Source of the DNA: Acidobacteriota bacterium | GTDB taxonomy: Bacteria > Acidobacteriota > Terriglobia > Terriglobales > Acidobacteriaceae | Length of the DNA stretch: 8,412 bases | Reading direction: 5' to 3' | Assembly (NCBI GenBank): GCA_021801945.1 | Contig: JAKABE010000118.1 | Span: forward strand, 1-8,412 | Shown: positions 1-5,546 of the stretch, one piece after another | Layout: every line of letters starts with the position of its first letter | How positions within the stretch are numbered: position 1 is the first letter of the stretch | Position numbers and translations under genes: made by a program | The notes under the pieces: model-generated | What the model saw: only the letters and a program-made list of their open reading frames with translations | The model's database searches: none | What the model was told of the DNA's origin: nothing

Positions 1-543
1 GCCCCGCTTCCAGGCCCGCCACCCTTCGGCCGTGATCTCCCAAATCTCCGATGGCAGCCGGCCGCTGACGTAGTCTTTTTCTTTCGCGCCTGCCAGCCGC
101 ATTCCCTGCTTGAGAGAAATGCGGCGCGAGGCCATATTCTCGGCGGCCTTCGAGACGCGCAGAATCGGAAAGCCCAGCGTCTCAAACCAGAAATCGTTGG
201 CCCAGATGCAGGCTTCGCTCATTACGTCCTGACCCTGCCAGTCACGACCCAGCCAGAAGCCGCGGTTATCTTCCTCGCCGCGGCGCAATGCGAGCGATCC
301 GATGATCTGCTCAGGGGCCGACTTGAGGCGGAGGGTCCAATTCCAAGCCTCGCCTCGCTCGACCATGGGCAGGGCCACCTGCTCCACGAATTGCCGCGCG
401 CCATCGGGCGGATAGGGCCAGGGCACGCGGTTCTGGAGATAGCGCACGATCTCCCAACACAGGAAGATGCGCTGGATCTGCGTCGCGTCCTCCAGCGCGA
501 GCGGGCACAGGAGAAGCCGCTCGGTTTGGCCTGCGGGCGTCAT
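1..543 (-). CDS. GNAT family N-acetyltransferase, RimJ/RimL-like (3' end cut by window edge)
   Basis: The minus strand stays open from an ATG at 543 to the left edge (181 codons, no stop reached), so the last residues lie outside the window. An in-frame TAA four codons upstream makes this ATG the first usable start; no strong Shine-Dalgarno is visible. The protein opens with MTPAGQTERLLLCPL, the usual RimJ/RimL-type beginning (a TERL/LxL strand). Around residues 96-110 it has GFWLGRDWQGQD, matching the acetyl-CoA pyrophosphate-binding motif A (consensus R/Q-x-x-G-x-G/A), except that Asp stands where the second Gly/Ala is usual. ENMASRR at about 135-141 followed by KQGMRLAG matches the conserved N-x-x-S-x-x-x-x-x-K-x-G-F segment. 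The family transfers an acetyl group from acetyl-CoA to a primary amine, of a protein N-terminus or a small molecule; the substrate cannot be read from sequence. It is divergently arranged with era. Confidence 0.85.
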   Translation of the reverse strand, partial: MTPAGQTERLLLCPLALEDATQIQRIFLCWEIVRYLQNRVPWPYPPDGARQFVEQVALPMVERGEAWNWTLRLKSAPEQIIGSLALRRGEEDNRGFWLGRDWQGQDVMSEACIWANDFWFETLGFPILRVSKAAENMASRRISLKQGMRLAGAKEKDYVSGRLPSEIWEITAEGWRAWKRG

Positions 544-649
544 GGAGCGATCTTAGCAAGGTGACCGTTTCGGTCGAGGTAGGGAACGGCCCGGCGCAGA
601 GACGGGGAGCGCACATCCGCGATAATAGGAAGCTGGAGTAATAAGCCGC
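544..649. promoter_or_regulatory. Divergent intergenic region between the acetyltransferase and era
   Basis: This 106-bp gap must hold the 5' signals of both divergent genes. On the plus strand GATAAT at 621-626 is a five-of-six match to a sigma-70 -10 box, but nothing resembling TTGACA lies at the expected distance, so it is only a candidate. A small hairpin, GACCG-TTT-CGGTC (563-575), sits nearer the acetyltransferase. A GGAG at 635-638 lies 11 nt before the GTG start of era and is the probable ribosome binding site. No open frame here looks coding. Confidence 0.3.
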
Positions 650-1681
650 GTGAAATCTGGATTTGTCGCCATTCTCGGCCGGCCTAATGTAGGCAAGAGT
701 ACGCTGCTCAACGCCCTGACGGGCGAAAAAGTGGCCATCGTGACCGCCAAGCCGCAAACCACGCGCAACCGGATCGTCGGGGTGGTTGAGGTCCAGGCAC
801 GCAAAGGTTCGGGAGCGGCAGCACAGATCGTTTTCGTGGATACGCCCGGCGTGCACAAGCCCGGCTCGCAGCTCGACCGGCTGATGTTGCAGGAGATCCA
901 CGAGGCACTGGAGGCGCGGGATCTGGTGCTGGTACTCGTAGATGCGACGCGCCGTGTGGGGCTTGATCTGGGAGCAAATCCCTCCCAGGTCTCAAAGGCG
1001 AGACCCGGGGCACCCGCATGGGCTAGCGAAGACGAGTTTCTGTTCAGCCTGGTGCGCAAGCTCGACTGCCCGGTCTTCCTGGTCCTGACCAAGATCGACC
1101 TGGTGCGCAAGGAGGAGCTGCTGCCGCTGATCGAGAGCCTCAACCGCCAGTACAAATTTGCCGAGGTGATTCCGGTGAGCGCGCGCAAGCGCGACGGGCT
1201 GGACGTGCTGGTGCGCAAGATCGTGGAGGCGCTGCCCACGGGTGAGCGTTACTACCCCAAAGACCAGTACACCGACCAGCCGATCCGGTTCATGACCGCC
1301 GAGCTGATCCGCGAGAGCATTCTGATCGAGACCGGCGAGGAGGTTCCGTACGCTTCGGCGGTGGTGATTGAGCAGTTCGAGGAGCCGGAACCAGCCCCTG
1401 CCGGCAAGAAGAGCACACGCGCGCCACTGACGCGGATTGCCGCGGCCATCTATTGCGAGCGCGAGGGGCAGAAGGCGATTCTCATCGGCAAAGGCGGCGC
1501 GAAGCTGAAGGCGATCGGGGCTGGGGCTCGGCGCAAGATCGAGTCGCTCGTGGGGACGCGCGTGTACCTCGAGTTGCACGTGATCGTCGAACCCGGCTGG
1601 CGCGAGTCGAGGCGTTTTGTGGAGTCGTTGGACTGGCGCAACCAGTTGGAGAAGCTGGCCGGAGAAGACGAACCCGGCTAA
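650..1681 (+). CDS. era: GTPase Era (ribosome biogenesis), with an in-frame insertion
   Basis: Era is a cytoplasmic GTPase that binds 16S rRNA near its 3' end and assists 30S subunit maturation. The protein has 343 residues against about 300 in typical Era. G1 (P-loop) GRPNVGKS is at 10-17, the TTRNR switch-I segment at 37-41, G3 DTPG at 64-67, the G4 position reads TKID (147-150) where most Era proteins have NKxD, and G5 SARK is at 177-180. A C-terminal KH RNA-binding domain follows, with its GxxG loop GKGG at 280-283. Two regions account for the extra length: about residues 103-125, between the G3 and G4 motifs, encoded by a palindromic DNA element, and a Pro/Ala/Lys-rich loop at about 244-261 within the KH domain. 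The start is GTG with GGAG 11 nt upstream; MKSGFVAILGRPNVGKS matches the usual Era beginning. The gene is expected to be functional because all GTPase and KH motifs are kept in frame. Confidence 0.96.
   Translation: MKSGFVAILGRPNVGKSTLLNALTGEKVAIVTAKPQTTRNRIVGVVEVQARKGSGAAAQIVFVDTPGVHKPGSQLDRLMLQEIHEALEARDLVLVLVDATRRVGLDLGANPSQVSKARPGAPAWASEDEFLFSLVRKLDCPVFLVLTKIDLVRKEELLPLIESLNRQYKFAEVIPVSARKRDGLDVLVRKIVEALPTGERYYPKDQYTDQPIRFMTAELIRESILIETGEEVPYASAVVIEQFEEPEPAPAGKKSTRAPLTRIAAAIYCEREGQKAILIGKGGAKLKAIGAGARRKIESLVGTRVYLELHVIVEPGWRESRRFVESLDWRNQLEKLAGEDEPG
965..1009. repeat. Palindromic repeat-like element inserted in frame in era
   Basis: Left arm CCCAGGTCTC (984-993) and right arm GAGACCCGGG (1000-1009) form a 10-bp inverted repeat with one mismatch (A987/C1006) around the 6-nt loop AAAGGC. 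The left arm is also complementary to an upstream segment, 965-974 (GATCTGGGAG) with 982-991 (CTCCCAGGTC), ten positions with one G-T wobble. The element coincides with a stretch of about 23 residues (about 103-125 of Era) that standard Era proteins lack between the G3 strand and the G4 motif, and it keeps the reading frame. I recall similar GAGACC-type palindromes followed by GGGGCACCC scattered through acidobacterial genomes, and that exact GGGGCACCC tail is present here at 1007-1015. That recollection is untested. Confidence 0.55.
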
Positions 1682-1699
1682 TCTGGCTGGACCCTTTTC

Positions 1700-1712
1700 C
1701 ACCGGCGCGGTG
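1700..1712. other. Short hairpin between era and the GH31 gene
   Basis: CACCG (1700-1704) and CGGTG (1708-1712) form a perfect 5-bp stem with a 3-nt loop 19 bp after the era stop. No T-run follows, so it is not a standard intrinsic terminator. It could slow polymerase or mark the 3' end of the era transcript, but a stem this short is also expected by chance in GC-rich DNA. Whether era and the glycosidase gene (67 bp apart) share a transcript is open. Confidence 0.2.
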
Positions 1713-1748
1713 ATAGGCTTTCCTCTGACGTGAAAACGGGGGGAGCAC

Positions 1749-4550
1749 ATGCGCATTTTCTGGCGGCGGCTTGCAGTCGTATTTTTGGCGATCGGATGCG
1801 GTGTAGGACTGGCGCAGACAAGCGCCGCGGCGCAGCAGATGGCAATGGTTCCCGCGGCGCTGCGCGCTCATGTGCCGCCGGCCGCCAATCCGGTGGCCAA
1901 TCCCAAAGCGGAAGTGATCTTCGGCCATGCGCGGTTCACCGTGCTTACGCCGCAACTCATCCGCATGGAGTGGTCGGCCACCGGCAAGTTCGAGGATCAC
2001 GCCTCGTTTGTCTTCATCAACCGGCGGCTGCCGGTGCCCAGTTTCACAAAAGAGATCACGGAAAACAGCCACAGGCTCACGATCAAGACCGCGGCGCTGA
2101 CTCTCAGCTACACGCCGGCGGGCGACGGTAGCTTTACGCCGGAGGATCTCTCTATCGCGCTCACCGTGGACGGCAAGCAGGTGGAGTGGCATCCGGGGCT
2201 CGTTGATAAGGAAAATCTGCGCGGGACCACGCGGACGCTCGACGGTGTGCGCGGCAGCCATCTCCCCAAACCCATCGGGCAGGGGTTGATTTCGCGCTCG
2301 GGGTGGGCGCTGGTGGACGACTCGACGCGCCCGCTGTTCGACTCTTCTGACTTTCGCTTTCTCAACGGCGAAAAGAGCCCCTGGCCATGGGTGATGGAGC
2401 GGCCCAGCTACGAGCTGCCTGGCTCGTATGTCGATTGGTATTTCTTCGGCTATGGGCACAACTACCGCAAGGCGCTAGGCGACTTTGTGTGCGTGGCCGG
2501 GCGCATTCCGCTGCCGCCCCGGTTCGCCTTCGGCATCTGGTGGTCGCGCTACTGGGCTTACAGCGACCAGGAGCTAGACGATCTGGTCCGGGGCTTCCAT
2601 GAAAATGACACTCCGCTCAATGTGCTGGTCATCGACATGGACTGGCACATCAATCAGAAGCAGCTCCAAGGGATGGGTGAAAAAGATCAGTCGGGCCAGG
2701 GGCTGGGCTGGACCGGCTACACCTGGAACAAGCTGCTCTTTCCCGATCCCGGACTGTTCCTGAAGAAGCTCCACGAGGAAGGGCTGAAGGTGACGCTCAA
2801 TCTGCACCCGGCCTCGGGCATTCAGCCGTGGGAGGCGGCCTACCCCGCGATGGCGCGGGCCATGGGTATCGATCCGGCTACGAAGAAGTATGTGCCCTTC
2901 GATCCCACCAACAAGAAATGGGCGACGAACTACTTCAATCTGGTTCTGCATCCGCTGGAGCGGCAGGGCATCGACTTCTGGTGGCTCGACTGGCAGCAGC
3001 AGCCCATGACCAAGCTACCCGGCGTGAACAATACATGGTGGTTGAACTATCTGCACTTCACCGATCAGCAGCGCGAAGGCAAGCGTCCGCTGCTCTTCCA
3101 TCGCTGGGGCGGGCTGGGCAATCATCGTTATGAGATTGGCTTTAGCGGCGACGTCATCTCGGTATGGCCATCGCTCGCGTTTCAACCGTGGTTCACGGCT
3201 ACGGCGGCCAATGTGGGCTACGCCTACTGGAGTCACGATATCGGTGGCCACATGCCGGGCGCGGTCAGTCCGGAGCTGTTCACTCGCTGGGTGCAGTTTG
3301 GGGCGTTCAGCCCTATCCTGCGCACGCATACGACAAAGAATCCCGAATCAGAGCGGCGCATCTGGGCCTATCCCGAGCCGTACTCGTCCATTCTGCGCAC
3401 CACCTATCAGCTCCGCATGGCCATGCAGCCCTACATCTACACTGAGGCGCGGCGCACTTACGATACTGGCGTGGCCTTTCTGCATCCGCTCTACTACGAC
3501 TGGCCCGAGGCCAGCGAAGCTTACAGCAGCAAGGACGAGTACATGTTCGGCAGCCAGATGCTGGCTGCGCCGGTGACCACGCCCGCCGACAAGACCACCG
3601 GGCTGGCCAGTGAGAAGATCTGGCTGCCCAAGGGCGAGTGGATCGAGTGGCCCACGGGCAAGCACTTTACCGGCCCGGTGACGGTGGAGCGCAGCTTCTC
3701 GATCGATCAGATTCCGGTTTACCTGCGCCCGGGCGCCATCGTGCCGATGCAGCCGCAGATGCTCTACACAGGCCAGAAGCCCGTGGATCCACTGATCGTG
3801 AACCTGTGGCCGCTCCAGCCTGGCGCTAGCTCCAGCTACTCGGTCTACGAGGATTCGGGCAAGTGGATCGAGTACCAGTGGGGCGTGTTTACGCGCACGC
3901 CCATTCATGCAGCGCAGATTGGCGACACGCTGCGCGTGGAGATTGGCCCGGTGGAGGGAAACTATCCAGGCATGCTGAAGACGCGTGCCTACCAGTTGCG
4001 CCTGCCCGCCGACTGGCCCCCCGCCTCAGTCACGGTAAATGGCAAACCGGTGCCGGAGGGCGGCGTAGGCAAGCCGGGCTGGACCTTCGAGGGCAATACG
4101 CTGACCACCGTGATTCCCACGCCCGCATTCAGCACCGCGTCGAGGGTGGTGATTGAGGTCCGCAGAGCGCCGGGCTTGATGGCTCATCGCGGTGAACTGG
4201 ACGGCTTTGCCGGCGCCATGACGCGCCTGCGTGGGGCGTACGACGCTTTGCAACAAACCTGGCCCGTGGGCACGCCGCCCGATGCGCTCATCGACGCCAT
4301 GCAGACCGGCGACCGGCTCGGCTACCACCCCGAGCGTGCGGCTCAAGAGATTGCGCACTTCCACGAGGAGTTGCCCAAGGCGCAGGCCGCCGTGGCCGCC
4401 CTGGCTCCGAGCTTTCCGCATCTCCTGGATGAGTATGTGGCGCATATGCAGAACAACCCCTTGCGCCCCGCCGATCTGCAGGTCGAGGCACAGCGCCGGA
4501 TGAAACTGCTCAAGCGCGCAGAGTCGCTGGTGGCCGATGTAGAAAAATAA
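1749..4550 (+). CDS. Secreted glycoside hydrolase family 31 (alpha-glucosidase/alpha-xylosidase type) with DUF5110 and a helical C-terminal extension
   Basis: GH31 enzymes cleave terminal alpha-linked glucose or xylose by a retaining mechanism. The ATG at 1749 is the first start after an in-frame TGA at 1731-1733 and has GGGGGAG (1739-1745) just upstream. Residues 1 to about 28 form a signal peptide (Arg-rich start, hydrophobic core, Ala-rich cleavage region); C17 in LAIGC is a poor lipobox. A galactose-mutarotase-like N-domain follows (about 50-250), then the TIM barrel. IDMDW (295-299) carries a substrate-binding Asp; the predicted nucleophile is D414 in WWLDWQQQP; the predicted acid/base is D468 in GDVISVW; SHDIGG at 495-500 and the RTH segment just after are also typical GH31 subsite residues. 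DUF5110 spans about 680-775. Residues from about 810 to 933 are an extra, Ala/Leu-rich, probably helical tail. The nucleophile motif differs from both WxDMNE (alpha-glucosidases) and KTDFGE (YicI-type xylosidase), so substrate is unresolved. It acts in the periplasm or outside the cell. Confidence 0.93.
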   Translation: MRIFWRRLAVVFLAIGCGVGLAQTSAAAQQMAMVPAALRAHVPPAANPVANPKAEVIFGHARFTVLTPQLIRMEWSATGKFEDHASFVFINRRLPVPSFTKEITENSHRLTIKTAALTLSYTPAGDGSFTPEDLSIALTVDGKQVEWHPGLVDKENLRGTTRTLDGVRGSHLPKPIGQGLISRSGWALVDDSTRPLFDSSDFRFLNGEKSPWPWVMERPSYELPGSYVDWYFFGYGHNYRKALGDFVCVAGRIPLPPRFAFGIWWSRYWAYSDQELDDLVRGFHENDTPLNVLVIDMDWHINQKQLQGMGEKDQSGQGLGWTGYTWNKLLFPDPGLFLKKLHEEGLKVTLNLHPASGIQPWEAAYPAMARAMGIDPATKKYVPFDPTNKKWATNYFNLVLHPLERQGIDFWWLDWQQQPMTKLPGVNNTWWLNYLHFTDQQREGKRPLLFHRWGGLGNHRYEIGFSGDVISVWPSLAFQPWFTATAANVGYAYWSHDIGGHMPGAVSPELFTRWVQFGAFSPILRTHTTKNPESERRIWAYPEPYSSILRTTYQLRMAMQPYIYTEARRTYDTGVAFLHPLYYDWPEASEAYSSKDEYMFGSQMLAAPVTTPADKTTGLASEKIWLPKGEWIEWPTGKHFTGPVTVERSFSIDQIPVYLRPGAIVPMQPQMLYTGQKPVDPLIVNLWPLQPGASSSYSVYEDSGKWIEYQWGVFTRTPIHAAQIGDTLRVEIGPVEGNYPGMLKTRAYQLRLPADWPPASVTVNGKPVPEGGVGKPGWTFEGNTLTTVIPTPAFSTASRVVIEVRRAPGLMAHRGELDGFAGAMTRLRGAYDALQQTWPVGTPPDALIDAMQTGDRLGYHPERAAQEIAHFHEELPKAQAAVAALAPSFPHLLDEYVAHMQNNPLRPADLQVEAQRRMKLLKRAESLVADVEK

Positions 4551-4789
4551 TTCACGCGGCGGGTACGGGCCGCAGCGGGAAAACTCTTTGCGGAGGGGTG
4601 TGTCTTTTCTTGGGTGGGCAAAAATCTGCTGCCGGCGGCGGAATTTGCACCCATTTTGTGCTCACGCTGCAGGAAGGGCGTCGTCTAAGCGTGCAATGCG
4701 CCGCAGGTGGGGTGGCCGGGCGCGCCGTTTGATTGTCCGCCTGCACGCCTTATTGCCCTGGTTTCATTTCAGGTTGATGAGGTGATTGA
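4551..4789. other. Intergenic region upstream of the outer-membrane protein gene
   Basis: These 239 bp hold no convincing gene; the small open frame at 4588-4785 is Arg-rich and unrelated to anything I recognise. A weak stem GCGGC/GCCGC (4556-4560 with 4569-4573) starts 5 bp after the GH31 stop but has no T-run. Further inward, TGGGTG (4611-4616) pairs with CACCCA (4648-4653), and TGCACGC (4742-4748) is complementary to GCGTGCA (4689-4695). Matches of this size are expected by chance in a GC-rich region. A very weak sigma-70-like pair, TTGATT (4729-4734) and TATTGC (4751-4756), lies at a suitable position for the downstream gene. Confidence 0.4.
4779..4786 (+). promoter_or_regulatory. Strong Shine-Dalgarno for the outer-membrane protein gene
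   Basis: GAGGTGAT at 4779-4786 is a perfect eight-base complement of the anti-Shine-Dalgarno end of 16S rRNA, with seven bases between GAGG and the ATG at 4790. It is the best ribosome binding site in the window, fixes the start of the gene, and suggests high translation, as is common for abundant outer-membrane proteins. Confidence 0.8.
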
Positions 4790-5380
4790 ATGCGCGGTAA
4801 ATTTTCCTTTCTGCTTTTCCTGGCCTCTATCCTGGTTGTGCCCACGGGGTTAAGCGCGCAGGTTCCGTACACCGGGCGTACCGTTCCCCCACTTCAACTC
4901 TTCGGCGGCTACTCCTACATCTTTCGCCCTTACGATCACACCCAGGCCAATCCCTTCAGTGGCGGAATGAACGGCTGGGACGCCGCGCTGCGAGTCCCCG
5001 TGCCTCTCTTCGGCTCCTGGCTGGGGGTCGACGGCGACGTTTCCGGCAGCTACCGGAATGACAGCCCCAATTTCAATCCCCACTCCTATTTCTTCCTCCT
5101 GGGTCCGCAGATCTCGGTAAACCTGGGCAAGTCAATGATCTTCATACACGGCCTGGTAGGCAGCGCACATCTGAACAACTCGGCTCTTCCCAACTTGAAG
5201 TCGGACAATACCTTCGCGGTGGCCGTGGGCGGCGGACTGGATATTGGCCTGTCGCGCGCCTGGGCGTGGCGCGTCCAGGCTGACTACTACAACACTAACT
5301 ACCAATCTACAAACGCCAATGTTCACGAGATTGTGAACTCCAACGGGCGCATTGCGACAGGCCCAGTGCTGCGGTTCTAG
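4790..5380 (+). CDS. Small outer-membrane beta-barrel protein (OMP_b-brl type)
   Basis: The 196-residue protein has a clear Sec signal peptide (MRGKF, a hydrophobic run at 7-17, likely cleavage after LSA at residue 23). The mature part is about 173 residues of alternating hydrophobic and polar strands: PLQLFGGYSYIF, WDAALRVPVPLFG, SWLGVDGDVSGSY, FFLLGPQISVNLG, MIFIHGLVGSAHL, TFAVAVGGGLDIGL, WAWRVQADYY and a last strand ending GPVLRF. The C-terminal Phe fits the BAM-recognised beta-signal. Length and strand number fit an eight-stranded OmpA/OmpX-like barrel (OMP_b-brl family). There is no OmpA peptidoglycan-binding domain. Related small barrels are structural or adhesive; the function of this one cannot be assigned. 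The ATG has an excellent ribosome binding site. It stands alone, 239 bp after the glycosidase and 165 bp before the amidase gene. Confidence 0.88.
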   Translation: MRGKFSFLLFLASILVVPTGLSAQVPYTGRTVPPLQLFGGYSYIFRPYDHTQANPFSGGMNGWDAALRVPVPLFGSWLGVDGDVSGSYRNDSPNFNPHSYFFLLGPQISVNLGKSMIFIHGLVGSAHLNNSALPNLKSDNTFAVAVGGGLDIGLSRAWAWRVQADYYNTNYQSTNANVHEIVNSNGRIATGPVLRF

Positions 5381-5425
5381 ACAAGCAGAGACTTGGGATT
5401 CCTCAGCACTCCAAGCGAATCGGAG

Positions 5426-5447
5426 ATCCGCCGTAAGAGCGGGTTTT
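5426..5447 (+). terminator. Possible intrinsic terminator after the outer-membrane protein gene
   Basis: ATCCGC (5426-5431) pairs with GCGGGT (5439-5444), one T-G wobble, around a 7-nt loop CGTAAGA, and four T residues follow at 5444-5447. It begins 46 bp after the stop codon. The stem is short and the T-run is short, so this is a modest prediction, but it would separate this gene from the amidase gene. Confidence 0.35.
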
Positions 5448-5513
5448 CGTGCGCCTTTCATCGAGGCGTGCGGCAAGGAAGGGAATTCGTGTAAGCCGCA
5501 TCGGCTATAGTTT

Positions 5514-5546
5514 TGCGCAAGGGAATTTGGAAGGGGCCCTTGCGCA
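5514..5546 (+). promoter_or_regulatory. Start-site hairpin presenting the Shine-Dalgarno of the amidase gene
   Basis: GCGCAAGGG (5515-5523) and CCCTTGCGC (5537-5545) are a perfect 9-bp inverted repeat; T5514 and A5546 (first base of the ATG) could add a tenth pair. The 13-nt loop (5524-5536) contains the ribosome binding site GGAAGGGG (5529-5536). In mRNA the whole spacer between Shine-Dalgarno and start codon would be double-stranded. It could control translation by temperature, a protein or a pairing RNA, or act as a DNA operator if transcription starts nearby. The base pairing is seen; the role is inferred. Confidence 0.5.

Noticed and set aside
1482..2459. Minus-strand open frame (325 codons) across the end of era and the start of the GH31 gene
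   Set aside because: It covers the KH domain of Era and the signal peptide of the glycosidase on the opposite strand; composition is typical of a shadow.
4611..4748. Several 6-7 bp inverted repeats suggesting a structured leader or riboswitch
   Set aside because: In 240 bp of GC-rich DNA a few such matches are expected by chance, and no known riboswitch core is visible.
4588..4785. 65-codon open frame in the gap before the beta-barrel gene
   Set aside because: Arg-rich product, no convincing ribosome binding site, no recognisable motif.
5513..5545. TTG at 5513 as the start of the amidase
   Set aside because: No Shine-Dalgarno upstream, and it would put 11 residues before the Tat motif; ATG 5546 has GGAAGGGG at good distance.
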